A stretch of DNA of 64,000 bases from Arthrobacter psychrochitiniphilus (GCF_003185915.1 NZ_QHLZ01000002.1:186001-250000); one strand, 5' to 3'; shown: positions 24,911 through 34,068, numbered from the stretch's first letter. Translations and numbers: made by a program. The notes: generated by a model from the letters alone, not told the origin.

Positions 24911-26548
24911 ATGAGCGCAACACTTGTCGCGAAGGACCTTTCCGGAGGCCACGCACACCGCACCCTTTTCAGTAATCTCTCCTTCACCGTGGCCCCGGGC
25001 GATGTCATAGGCGTGGTGGGTGCCAATGGTGCCGGCAAGTCAACACTTTTGGCTCTCCTCGCGGGCGCCACCACCCCGCAGGGCGGCACCGTCAGCACTG
25101 CCCCACAAGACGCCTTCGTCGGCTGGCTGCCGCAGGAACATGAGCGGATCGAGGGCGAAAGCATCGCCGCCTACATTGGCCGGCGCACCGGTTGCACCCA
25201 GGCCACGGAGGAGATGGAATCATCCGCAGAAGCACTAGGCTCCGGCAACTGCGCCGACGATGACCGCTACGCCGCAGCCCTGGACCACTGGCTCGCCTGC
25301 GGTGCCGCAGACGTGGACGAACGCATCCCGGCCACCCTGGCCGAGCTCGGCTTGGACCTCACTCCCAGCACACCCATGACACGGCTCTCCGGCGGGCAGG
25401 CCGCCCGCGTGGCGTTGGCCGCGCTCCTGCTGAGCCGCTTCGACATAGTACTTCTGGATGAACCCACCAATGATCTGGACCTGGCGGGACTGGCTCGGCT
25501 GGAAGAGTTCGTCAGGGGTCTGCGCGGCGGCGTGGTCCTCGTCTCGCATGACCGCGAGTTCCTGGCCCGCACCATCACCTCCGTAGTGGAGCTGGACCAG
25601 GCGCAGAACAAGGTGGCCGTGTATGACGGCGGTTACGACTCCTTCTTGGAAGAGCGTGCCATTGCAAAGCGCCACGCCCGCGAAGCCTATGACGAGTTCG
25701 CGGACAAGAAGGCGGACCTCGTGGGGCGCGCCCGAGTCCAGCGCGAGTGGAGCTCGCAGGGTGTACGCAACGCCATGAAAAAGGCCCCCGACAATGACAA
25801 GATTCGGCGCAAGGCCGCCAGTGAATCCAGTGAGAAGCAGGCGCAGAAGGTGCGCCAGATGGAGTCCCGGATCGCCCGCCTGGACGAGGTTGAGGAGCCA
25901 CGCAAGGAGTGGGCCCTCCAATTCAGCATTGGCGCAGCACCCCGCTCTAGCACCGTGGTCTCTACGCTTAACGCTGCGGTGGTGCGCCAGGGCAGCTTCA
26001 CCCTGGGGCCGGTGACTGCACAGGTGAACGCTGGGGAACGCATAGGCATCACCGGCCCCAACGGCGCCGGCAAGTCCACCCTGTTGCGGCTGTTGCTGGG
26101 CCGCATTTCCCCGAATGACGGTGTTGCCTCCCTGGGCGCGAATGTTGCCATCGGGGAGATTGACCAGGCGCGCAGCCAATTCCCAGAGCAGGGTCCGCTA
26201 GGAGAGGGCTTCGAGGCGCTCGTGCCGGAACTGAATCAGGGCGAGGTGCGTACCCTTTTGGCTAAGTTTGGGCTGAAAGCTGACCAGGTGACAAGCCCGG
26301 TGGGTGCGCTCTCCCCCGGCGAACGCACCCGCGCATCCTTGGCACTTTTGCAGGCCCGCGGAGTGAACGTACTGGTGCTAGATGAGCCCACCAACCATTT
26401 GGACCTGCCAGCCATCGAGCAACTCGAGGAAGCGCTGGAGAGCTACGAAGGCACGCTGCTCCTGGTCACCCACGACCGCAGGCTCCTTGAAAACGTGCGC
26501 TTGGACTCCCGGTGGATGGTGGAGAACGGCCAGCTACAAGAGCTTTAA
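24911..26548 (+). CDS. ABC-F family ATPase (ribosome-associated or antibiotic-resistance type)
   Basis: The 545-residue protein has two ABC ATPase domains and no membrane segment. The first has GVVGANGAGKST near residue 36 and LSGGQAARVALAALLL with LLDEPTNDLDL; the second has GITGPNGAGKST near 378, LSPGERTRASLALL and LVLDEPTNHLDL. A charged linker of about 75 residues (KKADLVGRARVQREWSSQG onward) lies between them and would reach the ribosomal peptidyl-transferase site. TAAGAT at 24898-24903 ahead of the ATG suggests a leaderless mRNA. Whether it protects against antibiotics or acts in translation cannot be decided. Confidence 0.9.
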   Translation: MSATLVAKDLSGGHAHRTLFSNLSFTVAPGDVIGVVGANGAGKSTLLALLAGATTPQGGTVSTAPQDAFVGWLPQEHERIEGESIAAYIGRRTGCTQATEEMESSAEALGSGNCADDDRYAAALDHWLACGAADVDERIPATLAELGLDLTPSTPMTRLSGGQAARVALAALLLSRFDIVLLDEPTNDLDLAGLARLEEFVRGLRGGVVLVSHDREFLARTITSVVELDQAQNKVAVYDGGYDSFLEERAIAKRHAREAYDEFADKKADLVGRARVQREWSSQGVRNAMKKAPDNDKIRRKAASESSEKQAQKVRQMESRIARLDEVEEPRKEWALQFSIGAAPRSSTVVSTLNAAVVRQGSFTLGPVTAQVNAGERIGITGPNGAGKSTLLRLLLGRISPNDGVASLGANVAIGEIDQARSQFPEQGPLGEGFEALVPELNQGEVRTLLAKFGLKADQVTSPVGALSPGERTRASLALLQARGVNVLVLDEPTNHLDLPAIEQLEEALESYEGTLLLVTHDRRLLENVRLDSRWMVENGQLQEL

Positions 26549-26568
26549 GGCATCAAGAAACTTTCCAT

Positions 26569-26605
26569 AAGGGTCTGCGCAATCAAACGGATGCGCAGGC
26601 CCTTT
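26569..26605 (+). terminator. Terminator of the ABC-F gene
   Basis: AAGGGTCTGCGCA at 26569-26581 pairs with TGCGCAGGCCCTTT at 26592-26605 with one G-T wobble. It stands 20 bases after the stop codon and is followed by an A/T-rich stretch. Confidence 0.75.
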
Positions 26606-26989
26606 GCCATTTTACGGGACCGCAAAAACAAAGCATTAGAAGTACTTACTAATCAGTACACTTTGACTTATTATCCCTAAAATGTTGCAATAGGTAACAA
26701 GTTTGCTGCACTTTTTGGATCTGCAGTAGGCTGCTTTTCGAATCCTGGTGCACTCCTTGTACCTCACACCGGTTCCGGACAACGCCTTCCGCGTGTAAGT
26801 TCCGCGAGAACCACGGGCGGCCATCCGCCTGGTCTTTTGCCGCAGCAAGTCTGCCGCCCGCGCACTTAGCGCCTTGATGCTCCGCCACGGGAGCGCCGAT
26901 TACGGCCCGCCCGTTCATGCTGTTGAGCTATGGATTCGAAGCGTCTGGTGACACGAGGACAAAATGATCCAAATAATGAGGAGAAAAGC
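26606..26989. other. Gene-free region, AT-rich in its first half
   Basis: 26625-26720 is clearly richer in A and T than the surroundings and may hold promoter elements for the monooxygenase gene, including TTGACT near 26662. The second half returns to high GC. No gene, RNA or attachment site could be supported. Confidence 0.4.
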
Positions 26990-28390
26990 ATGACATTGCG
27001 AGTCGGAATCATTGGAGCAGGCCCCAGCGGCATGGCACAGTTGCGTGCCTTTGACTCAGCAAGCCAGAACGGCGCTGACATCCCGGAGATCATGTGCTTT
27101 GAGAAGCAAAGCGACTGGGGCGGCCAGTGGAACAGCAGTTGGCGCACTGGCTTGGATGAACACGGTGAACCCGTGCACTCGAGCATGTACCGCCACCTGT
27201 GGTCCAACGGCCCGAAGGAATGCCTGGAATTCTCCGACTACTCCTTCGACGAGCACTTTGGCCGCGCCATCTCCTCTTTCCCGCCCCGCGAGGTCCTCTT
27301 CGATTACATCAAGGGCCGTGTTGAAAAGTCAGATGTGCGCAAGTACGTCCAGTTCAATACTGTTGCCCGGCACACCAGCTACAACCAGGACACGCAGGAA
27401 TTCACCTTGACGGTGGAAAACCTGATCACCGGCGTCACCACCGATCATGTCTTTGACAAGCTCGTGGTCTCCTCCGGCCATTTCTCCACCCCCACGGTCC
27501 CCGAGTTCAAGGGCATCGGCTCTTTCCCCGGCGAGGTTCTGCACGCCCACGATTTCCGCGGCGCAGAGCGCTTTAGCGGCAAGAACATGCTGCTGATTGG
27601 CGCCAGCTACTCCGCGGAGGACATTGGCATGCAGGCCCACAAGATGGGCGCCGCCTCAATTACTTTTAGCTACCGCAGCAACCCCATGGGCTTCGACTGG
27701 CCCGAGAACACTGTGGAGCGCCCGCTCATCACCGAATTCGAGGGTAAAACCGCGCACTTCTCCGACGGCACCTGCGGCGAGTTTGACGCCGTCGTACTGT
27801 GCACCGGATACCAACACAAGTACCCGTTCCTGCCCAGCGATCTGTCATTGACGTCCAAGAATGTGCTCTACCCGGGGAATCTCTACAAGGGCGTGGTGTG
27901 GCAGGAGAACACCAACCTGTTTTACCTTGGCGCGCAGGATCAGTACTACACGTTCAACATGTTTGACGCGCAGGCATGGTTTGCCCGCGACGTCATGACG
28001 GGCGCCATCGAGCTGCCGTCTCTAGCCCAGCGCGAGGCAGATATTCAGCTGTGGCTGGAACGTCAGGCTGCCTTGGCAGATCACAATGCCGAAGCGGATT
28101 TCCAGTCGGACTACCTGCGTGAGCTCATTGCCGCAACGGACTACCCGCCGTTTGATCTGCACGCCGTTTCGCAGCTATTCAAGGACTGGATGCACCACAA
28201 GGAAACCGACATCTTGGGCTACCGGGACATGACCCACCAATCCGTGGTCACCGGCACCATGGCCACCAAGCACCACACCCGGTGGATCAATGCCATGGAT
28301 GATTCTCTGGACCGCTACCTTAATGGCCCGTCGCAGGATGTAGATACTGGCACCCTGACCGCCCTGACCAGCGAGTTCAGCGCGAAGTAG
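26990..28390 (+). CDS. tmm: Flavin-containing monooxygenase resembling trimethylamine monooxygenase
   Basis: The 466-residue enzyme binds FAD (GAGPSG at 9-14) and NADPH (GASYSAEDIG at about 204-213). Between them is an FMO-type FPGEVLHAHDF near 180. CFEKQSDWGGQWN, SSMYRHLWSNGPKECLEF, HFSTPTVPEF, NLYKGVVW, FNMFDAQAWFARDV and the late HHKETDILGYRD closely match what I remember of bacterial Tmm from methylotrophic and marine bacteria. The expected reaction is oxidation of trimethylamine to its N-oxide. ATG at 26990 has GAGGAG about 7 bases upstream. No tdm or other methylamine gene is adjacent, so the physiological substrate stays open. Confidence 0.85.
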   Translation: MTLRVGIIGAGPSGMAQLRAFDSASQNGADIPEIMCFEKQSDWGGQWNSSWRTGLDEHGEPVHSSMYRHLWSNGPKECLEFSDYSFDEHFGRAISSFPPREVLFDYIKGRVEKSDVRKYVQFNTVARHTSYNQDTQEFTLTVENLITGVTTDHVFDKLVVSSGHFSTPTVPEFKGIGSFPGEVLHAHDFRGAERFSGKNMLLIGASYSAEDIGMQAHKMGAASITFSYRSNPMGFDWPENTVERPLITEFEGKTAHFSDGTCGEFDAVVLCTGYQHKYPFLPSDLSLTSKNVLYPGNLYKGVVWQENTNLFYLGAQDQYYTFNMFDAQAWFARDVMTGAIELPSLAQREADIQLWLERQAALADHNAEADFQSDYLRELIAATDYPPFDLHAVSQLFKDWMHHKETDILGYRDMTHQSVVTGTMATKHHTRWINAMDDSLDRYLNGPSQDVDTGTLTALTSEFSAK

Positions 28391-28412
28391 TTTCACACCA
28401 AAGTTTCACGTC

Positions 28413-28445
28413 GTGGGCCGGGGCAGCTGCCCCGGCCCACTTTTT
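28413..28445 (+). terminator. Terminator of the monooxygenase gene
   Basis: GTGGGCCGGGGCAG and CTGCCCCGGCCCAC form a perfect 14-bp stem (28413-28440), followed by TTTTT (28441-28445). Confidence 0.9.
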
Positions 28446-28454
28446 GCTGGACTA

Positions 28455-28508
28455 TTGACAAGTTGTGTCGTGAAGCGCAATCTAAAAACATAGATCACGT
28501 TTTTAGAT
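28455..28508 (+). promoter_or_regulatory. Promoter and inverted-repeat operator of the small membrane protein gene
   Basis: TTGACA at 28455-28460 and CAATCT at 28478-28483 are 17 bases apart. ATCTAAAAAC (28480-28489) and GTTTTTAGAT (28499-28508) form a perfect 10-bp inverted repeat over the expected transcription start, ending 9 bases before the ATG and covering the approach to the ribosome site GGAGG. A repressor site is likely; the regulator is unknown. Confidence 0.65.
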
Positions 28509-28517
28509 GGAGGAGTC

Positions 28518-28979
28518 ATGGCAACACATTCAATTCCCGCCCCGTCCAGTGGTTGGAGCTCCCAGACACTGACACGCGTCAAGGCCGAGCCCGCTTATGG
28601 GGCTTTCCTGCTCTTGTGGGTTGGCTTCATCACCATCCCGCTGATCATGGGCGTGGACAAATTCTTCAATGTCTTAACCCATTGGGAAAACTACCTGGCA
28701 CCATGGATCGAGAACGTCTCCCCGTTCAGCGCCCACGGCACCATGATGGCGATTGGCGTGGTGGAGATCATTGCAGCAATTGCCATGATCCTGCGCCCAC
28801 GGTACGCCGCCTACATTGTGGCGCTCTGGCTGGCAGGCATCATCGTCAACCTGCTCACTTACCCAGGCTTCTACGACGTGGCCCTGCGCGATTTTGGCCT
28901 CATGGTGGCCGCTATAGCGTTGACACTACTGGCCCGCACCTACACCAAGCCAGGCTTCCGCCACGGTGGCATGAAGTAG
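28518..28979 (+). CDS. Small four-helix membrane protein, DoxX-like
   Basis: The 153-residue protein has four hydrophobic segments at about residues 28-46, 72-92, 97-113 and 120-138. The order and size (LLLWVGFITIPLIMGVDKF, TMMAIGVVEIIAAIAMIL) recall DoxX/SURF4-type proteins, but the match is not firm. ATG at 28518 is preceded by GGAGG. A terminator and its own promoter separate it from the monooxygenase gene, so it is a separate unit. Confidence 0.75.
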   Translation: MATHSIPAPSSGWSSQTLTRVKAEPAYGAFLLLWVGFITIPLIMGVDKFFNVLTHWENYLAPWIENVSPFSAHGTMMAIGVVEIIAAIAMILRPRYAAYIVALWLAGIIVNLLTYPGFYDVALRDFGLMVAAIALTLLARTYTKPGFRHGGMK

Positions 28980-29040
28980 TTTCACGCTGAAGTTCACCTG
29001 CGTGTGACCCTGCCCCGAACCTGCACACCGTTAAAGGCCA

Positions 29041-29073
29041 AATGGTGCGCCACTGTTGAAGTGGCACACCATT
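29041..29073. terminator. Hairpin between convergent genes
   Basis: AATGGTGCGCCACT (29041-29054) pairs with AGTGGCACACCATT (29060-29073) with one mismatch. It lies between the small membrane protein gene and ccsB, which converge. Confidence 0.55.
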
Positions 29074-29078
29074 CGGGG

Positions 29079-29112
29079 TCAAACAGTACGCAGGATCAAA
29101 CTGTACGCAGGA
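29079..29112. repeat. Tandem 17-base duplication
   Basis: TCAAACAGTACGCAGGA (29079-29095) is followed at once by TCAAACTGTACGCAGGA (29096-29112), differing at one base. It lies just downstream of the ccsB stop codon. Confidence 0.6.
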
Positions 29113-29123
29113 GCACTTACGTC

Positions 29124-30227
29124 TTAGCTACCCACACCGGCGTAGGAGTGCAGGCCGGAGAAGTACACGTTCACAATGGTGAAGTTGAAGACCACGCACA
29201 GGTAGCCAACAATAGACAGCCAGGCCGCACGGGTTCCGGTCCAGCCCTTGGTTGCCCGGGCGTGCAGGTAACCGGCGTAGACAACCCAGATCACGAACGT
29301 CCAGACTTCCTTGGTGTCCCAGCCCCAGAAGCGGCCCCATGCCTTTTCGGCCCAGATGGAGCCGAACATCAGCGTCAGTGTCCAGCCAACAAACGCAATG
29401 CCGTTGATGCGGTAAGAAAGGTTCTCCAGACTCAGCGCGTTTGGCACCAGGCGCATGACGTGGAACTTATCCGGCTTGCCCGAGCCGATAGAGGCCTCGC
29501 GCCGAGACTGGAAGAGTTGCAGCACGGACATGGCAAAGGTGAGGGTGAAGAACGCCGAGGACAGAACCGCAATGGAGACGTGAATAACCAGCCAGTAGCT
29601 CTGAAGTGCCGGAACCAAGTGCCCAACAGGTGTCCAGAACGCCACGGACGCGGCCACCACCATCACCAGCACCAAGCCAATGACAAAGGTCCCCAGGAAC
29701 CGCAGATCGCGGCGGGTCAGAACAAGCAAAAATACTACGGCCACAGCAAAAGAGCCAGTGGTGCAGAATTCATACATATTGCCCCACGGCACACGCCCTG
29801 CCGCCAACCCGCGGAAGAGCACAGCAAAGCCCTGAACCACGGCGGCCAGTATGGTCAGTGCCACGGCTACCCGGGCTACAACGCGCCGCTCCTTGCCGTA
29901 GCGCATGGAGTCCCCGGCCGTGACGCCGTCAGACCCTGCATGGGTCTTGGAGCTGGGACGCACACCGCGGTCCTGTGGACCGGCACCAAGATCCTGGCCT
30001 GCGGAACCGCGAGCCGCACCTGAACCCACACCGGCCAGGACGGCGTCCTTCTCCACACCGGCAGCGGCGGCCGTGGCACGGGTGTCGGCTGCGAGGCCGC
30101 GCTTGGCTGCCTGGCTAAAAGTAAACAGATCCCACGCATAGGCGCAAAAAGCCACTGCATACGCCAGACCGGCCAGCAGCATGAGCCTCTCGCTCAGCAG
30201 GGCGAAGCTTTGATTGATCTCTGGCAT
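29124..30227 (-). CDS. ccsB: Cytochrome c biogenesis protein CcsB/ResC
   Basis: The 367-residue multi-pass membrane protein is the haem-handling half of the System II cytochrome c synthase. The haem-binding tryptophan-rich segment reads WGRFWGWDTKEVWTFVIW near residue 305. A hydrophilic insert (residues about 40-100, rich in Ala, Gly, Arg) follows the first membrane segment, longer than in many relatives. The start overlaps the resB stop as TAATG. It is the last gene of the four-gene maturation operon. Confidence 0.93.
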   Translation of the reverse strand: MPEINQSFALLSERLMLLAGLAYAVAFCAYAWDLFTFSQAAKRGLAADTRATAAAAGVEKDAVLAGVGSGAARGSAGQDLGAGPQDRGVRPSSKTHAGSDGVTAGDSMRYGKERRVVARVAVALTILAAVVQGFAVLFRGLAAGRVPWGNMYEFCTTGSFAVAVVFLLVLTRRDLRFLGTFVIGLVLVMVVAASVAFWTPVGHLVPALQSYWLVIHVSIAVLSSAFFTLTFAMSVLQLFQSRREASIGSGKPDKFHVMRLVPNALSLENLSYRINGIAFVGWTLTLMFGSIWAEKAWGRFWGWDTKEVWTFVIWVVYAGYLHARATKGWTGTRAAWLSIVGYLCVVFNFTIVNVYFSGLHSYAGVGS

Positions 30228-31933
30228 TACTGGTCCTTACTTGCCGCAGTGACGCTCTGTGCGGAGTCGTTGATTATTATCTGCTCATCATCATTTTGCC
30301 CTGCCGCGTCCATTGGCACCAGCCATTTTGCGTGCAGCGCCTTGTTGATGGCCGCATATTCTCCGGCCAATCGGTGGTCCTCGCCGCGAGCCAGCAGACC
30401 AAATTCCACCATGGTGCGCCCGTCTGGGTGGTTACCCGTGCGGACCCAGACACGGCGGCGGTTCAAGAACAAGGAGCCCATGAGGCCCGCCAACGCCAAC
30501 AATGCGAATACTAGAACGTAGGCCTGACCCGGGTCGTGACGGATATCCAAGGCAGCAAATCGTTTGATGCCATCGAAGCTGATGGTGCCGTTGCCGTCGG
30601 GGAGCGTGTAGCTCTGATTTGGTTTCAGAACAATGCCGCCAGCGTCTAGGTTGCGGGAGTTGATCTCCTTCATTCCGGAAGTATCCAAGGTGAAAACGTT
30701 GCGCGGCACCCCGCTGTCCAAGCCGAGATCGCCCGTGTAGGCGTTCAAGTTCAGCACCGGGTTGAAAGGGTCAGGGTCAGAGCCGAAGGCCACGCCCTCA
30801 TCGTTGTAGACCGCAGTGGGCAAGAAGAAGCCAACAAAGCCCAGCTGTTTCGGTTTGGCGTCCGGAACCTTGATCACCATGAGTGAGGTGTAGGCGCCGT
30901 CGGTGGGGATGGTGATGACCGGGCCCTGGAAGGCCACATTTCCTTCGCCGTCCTTGACGGTGACAACGGGTGCATAACCGTTACCCACCAGGTAAAGGTT
31001 GGTACCACCCACAGCAACCGGCTCGTTGACTTTCAACGTCTTGGTCTTGGCTTCGGCGCCGGGACCGTCCTTGACACTCAAGGTTGCGGTGAAGTCGAGG
31101 GGCTGGCCATAGTGCGCCTCTGTTGAGCGGTCGTACTTGACCACCAGCCGGTCCAGTGTTGCCGAGTAGGGGCTCAACCGGCCCTCACCAAAGTTGGCTC
31201 CAGGAGTGAAAGTGTCGTACCCGGTGAGGGTATTGACAAACGTTTCTCCCTCCACCAGCACGCGTTGGCCGCTGTAGCCAAACAGACCGCTGAACGCGAT
31301 GGCGGCCAGCACACCGATCATGGCTGTATGGAAGATTAGGTTGCCGACTTCCTTCATGAACCCGATTTCGGCACCCACTGAGGGCCGGTCCGTGTCTAAG
31401 TCACGCACGTCAACACGGTAACGGCGGGCTTTCAGTACGGCCGCAGCATCCCTGACAGCAGTTTCGGCGTCAATGCCGCTGCCGGCCGGGATGGTGACAG
31501 TGCCGTATTCTGCCAGGCGGGAAAGCCGCTTGGGGGTGCGCGGCGGCGCCGAGCGCATGGCCTTCCAATGGATTTTGGCGCGCGGCAGCACACAGCCAAT
31601 CAAAGAAGTGAACAGCAGCAGGTAGATGGCCGCGAACCACGGCGAGGAGTACACGTCAAAGAGCCTGAACCAGTCCATGATGGGACCGGAACCGGGGTTG
31701 TCCTTCAGGTACTGGGTCACTTCGGCAGGGGCGGAGGGCCGCTGCGGGAAAAGGGATCCAGGCACAGCAGCAACAGCCAGCATCAACAACAAAAACAAGG
31801 CTGTGCGCATGCTGGTCAACTGACGCCAAGCCCACCGGAGCATCCCGCCGAAGCCGAGCTGCGGCAGGACCACCTCGCTGGCACCAGCCTGGGGCGCCTT
31901 GCCCTTGGGTTCTTTCACCACTGTCTCTTTCAT
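30227..31933 (-). CDS. resB: Cytochrome c biogenesis protein ResB (Ccs1)
   Basis: This 568-residue protein is the partner of CcsB in the System II synthase and is thought to hold apocytochrome. It has three N-terminal membrane segments (residues about 35-55, 90-112 and 205-225), a large extracytoplasmic domain and one C-terminal segment (about 485-505, ending FLNRRRVWVR). The stretch RTALFLLLMLAVAAVPGSLFPQR is typical of ResB. Both its ends are translationally coupled to its neighbours by TAATG overlaps. Confidence 0.93.
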   Translation of the reverse strand: MKETVVKEPKGKAPQAGASEVVLPQLGFGGMLRWAWRQLTSMRTALFLLLMLAVAAVPGSLFPQRPSAPAEVTQYLKDNPGSGPIMDWFRLFDVYSSPWFAAIYLLLFTSLIGCVLPRAKIHWKAMRSAPPRTPKRLSRLAEYGTVTIPAGSGIDAETAVRDAAAVLKARRYRVDVRDLDTDRPSVGAEIGFMKEVGNLIFHTAMIGVLAAIAFSGLFGYSGQRVLVEGETFVNTLTGYDTFTPGANFGEGRLSPYSATLDRLVVKYDRSTEAHYGQPLDFTATLSVKDGPGAEAKTKTLKVNEPVAVGGTNLYLVGNGYAPVVTVKDGEGNVAFQGPVITIPTDGAYTSLMVIKVPDAKPKQLGFVGFFLPTAVYNDEGVAFGSDPDPFNPVLNLNAYTGDLGLDSGVPRNVFTLDTSGMKEINSRNLDAGGIVLKPNQSYTLPDGNGTISFDGIKRFAALDIRHDPGQAYVLVFALLALAGLMGSLFLNRRRVWVRTGNHPDGRTMVEFGLLARGEDHRLAGEYAAINKALHAKWLVPMDAAGQNDDEQIIINDSAQSVTAASKDQ

Positions 31934-32688
31934 TAGATTGGCAACCTGACTTCATTAGCGAACCAAAGCTGCAGGTCGTTGATCCAGATCCCCCACAAGC
32001 CTGACACCATCAAAACACCCAGCAGGATCAGCATGCCCCCGCCAAAATACTGGAGCCCGCGGCGGTGACTGCGGAAAAATGCGAGGGCTCCGAGCCCGCG
32101 GCGGGCACCGAGGGCAATGAGCAGGAACGGCAGTCCCAGCCCCAAACAATAAATAAAGGTCAGGAACGCACCCTTGGCCGCGTTGGGACCGTCGGAGAAG
32201 GCGAGCAATTGCACGGCACTGAAGGTGGGGCCAATGCATGGTGCCCAGCCCAATCCAAAGGTTACGCCCAAAATGGGTGCGCCCCACAAGCCGGCCGGCG
32301 GCTTGGCATGAATTTTCGCTTCGCTTTGGAACCAGCTCATCCCACCAAGGAACACCACACCCATGAGAATCACCACCACGCCCAGCACCTGGGTGACCCA
32401 GGCGGCGTCGGGCCCCATGAGCCAGGCACCCAGCTGACCGAAAACGGCCCCAATAAGCACAAACACCACGGAGAAGCCGAGCACGAATAACCCAATCCCG
32501 GCAAACATGCGGCCGCGGCGCTGGTTTTCAAGATCGGCACCGGTCAATCCGCTGACGTAGCCCAGATACCCGGGAACAAGAGGCAGCACGCACGGCGAGA
32601 GGAAGGAGACAAGGCCAGCCAACAGCGCCACCGGCATGGCCAGCAGCATGGAGCCGCTCAGAATTGTCTCGGCAAATGGATTGTTCAT
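31933..32688 (-). CDS. ccdA: Cytochrome c biogenesis protein CcdA (thiol:disulfide transporter)
   Basis: The 251-residue protein has six membrane segments and carries electrons across the membrane to keep apocytochrome cysteines reduced. The redox-active cysteines appear in SFLSPCVLPLVPGYLG near residue 32 and in GLGWAPCIGPTFSAV near residue 150. It precedes resB with a TAATG overlap and follows the thioredoxin-like gene by 15 bases, consistent with a relay from CcdA to that thioredoxin. Confidence 0.93.
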   Translation of the reverse strand: MNNPFAETILSGSMLLAMPVALLAGLVSFLSPCVLPLVPGYLGYVSGLTGADLENQRRGRMFAGIGLFVLGFSVVFVLIGAVFGQLGAWLMGPDAAWVTQVLGVVVILMGVVFLGGMSWFQSEAKIHAKPPAGLWGAPILGVTFGLGWAPCIGPTFSAVQLLAFSDGPNAAKGAFLTFIYCLGLGLPFLLIALGARRGLGALAFFRSHRRGLQYFGGGMLILLGVLMVSGLWGIWINDLQLWFANEVRLPI

Positions 32689-32703
32689 GAAGGAGGTTGG
32701 CCG

Positions 32704-33303
32704 CTATTTTTCCGTCAGCGCACTGCTGATGAGCGCCTTCAAGGTGCCCTTCTCTGCAACACCGAGGATGCGGGCGCAAACGCGGCCCAACTTATCCAAC
32801 ACGAGCGTGGTGGGCACCGCGGCCGGGGGCACATATTTGGTCATGGCCAGCAGCACCCCGCCGTCCTTATCCGCAACGCTGGGGTAACTGAGCCCGAAGT
32901 TACGCTCAAAGGCTTCTGCAGCGGCCTTTTCATCACGAACATTGACGCCCAAGAACTCCACATCCTGAGACTTAAAGTCCGTGTAGAGCGCTTGCAGATC
33001 AGGGGCTTCAATGCGGCAAGGTCCACAGGCCGCGTACCAAAAGTTAAGGACGGTGACTTTTCCCACAAAATCAGCTGCGTCCACCGTGCCGCCGTCAAAC
33101 AAGACGCCCTTGAAGGCCACCGGATCCTTGCGGTCCGCGGCCCCGTATTCCGTGACCGAGCCGTCCCCGGCAATGTAGTTCTTGTTATCTCCGGCATTGG
33201 CCTGGTCCGCCAGAGGGTCATTTCCCGAGCAAGCGGCCAGAGCCACCGTCAAGGCTGCCCCGCCAGCGGCAAAAAGCGCCCTACGGCTCATCAAAGAAGT
33301 CAC
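32704..33303 (-). CDS. TlpA/ResA-type thioredoxin lipoprotein
   Basis: The 199-residue protein has a signal peptide with a twin-arginine-like MSRRALF start and lipobox LAACS, Cys near residue 25. The thioredoxin domain follows, with active site YAACGPCRIEAPDLQ (CGPC) near residue 97. It probably reduces the haem-binding cysteines of apocytochrome c outside the membrane, fed by CcdA. GTG at 33303 is used; ATG four codons later is an alternative. It is the first gene of the operon proper. Confidence 0.9.
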   Translation of the reverse strand: MTSLMSRRALFAAGGAALTVALAACSGNDPLADQANAGDNKNYIAGDGSVTEYGAADRKDPVAFKGVLFDGGTVDAADFVGKVTVLNFWYAACGPCRIEAPDLQALYTDFKSQDVEFLGVNVRDEKAAAEAFERNFGLSYPSVADKDGGVLLAMTKYVPPAAVPTTLVLDKLGRVCARILGVAEKGTLKALISSALTEK

Positions 33304-33402
33304 GACGCGTTTCTTTCATTTCATGGTTAAGCCATGACTGCGCGCAGACATGACATTTTGTTCTACAGTATGTCGAAAAGCTGATGGTCAGCTGTATGCC
33401 GC

Positions 33403-34068
33403 TCAGGCTCCGGGGGTGGTTGCAGCGCCTGGTAGTAATGCGGCAGCGGGCTCGCTGTACACAACATCGACCACATCATCGCCGTCGAACGTCAATGACG
33501 TCAGGGAGGCGAGGGTGCACTCCCGATTGCGGGGATCGTGCCACAGACGCTTGCCCTCAGCGCTGCGGCGCGTGGACCAGATGGGGAGCTGATGGCTGAC
33601 CATGACGGCTTGGGCCCCGTCTCCACCAATTTCAAAAGCACGACGGCGGGCATCGCGTGCCGCCTCCAGCATGCGCTGCGCTTGGGCTGAGTATGCTTCA
33701 CCCCACGAAGGCTTGAACGGGTTCACGAAGTAAGGCCAGTGCTTTGGCTTGGCCAGCTCCGCTTTATTCATAACGAGCCCCTCGAAGTGGTTCTCGGCCT
33801 CAATGATGCGCGGATCAGTCACAATCTCAAGGCCCAACGCTGCTGCCGTGGGCGCCGCCGTTTCCTGGGCTCGCGTCAGAGGCGAGGCCACCAGATAAAC
33901 CGGTGCACCAGCGCCGTTCTTGGCGGCCGCTGCAAAGTGCTCCGCCACCATGACCGCCATGGCTCGTCCACGCTCAGAGAGGTGAAACTCGGGGAGCCGG
34001 CCGTAGAGGACGCCATTGGGGTTAAAAACCTCGCCGTGACGCAAAAGATGCACAGTTACTCGGGACAT
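33403..34068 (-). CDS. Histidine phosphatase family protein (phosphoglycerate-mutase-like)
   Basis: The 221-residue protein has the phosphohistidine motif LLRHGEVFNP near residue 9 and a second catalytic His in VMVSHQLPIW near residue 160. The family hydrolyses small phosphoesters. It is read in the same direction as the cytochrome maturation genes, as is common in actinobacteria, with a 99-base gap. The substrate is unknown. Confidence 0.88.
   Translation of the reverse strand: MSRVTVHLLRHGEVFNPNGVLYGRLPEFHLSERGRAMAVMVAEHFAAAAKNGAGAPVYLVASPLTRAQETAAPTAAALGLEIVTDPRIIEAENHFEGLVMNKAELAKPKHWPYFVNPFKPSWGEAYSAQAQRMLEAARDARRRAFEIGGDGAQAVMVSHQLPIWSTRRSAEGKRLWHDPRNRECTLASLTSLTFDGDDVVDVVYSEPAAALLPGAATTPGA

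Noticed and set aside
24702..24958. Minus-strand frames across the palindrome at 24736-24794
   Set aside because: They read through a repeat and overlap the start of the ABC-F gene; the Pro/Arg-rich composition suggests no real protein.
26737..26744. TTCGAATC, resembling the T loop of a tRNA or an attachment site
   Set aside because: The flanking five bases on each side do not pair and no acceptor, D or anticodon arm could be built around it.
29004..30023. A 339-codon plus-strand frame opposite ccsB
   Set aside because: It lies antisense to the clear CcsB gene; composition (rich in Gln, His, Arg, Pro) is typical of a shadow frame.
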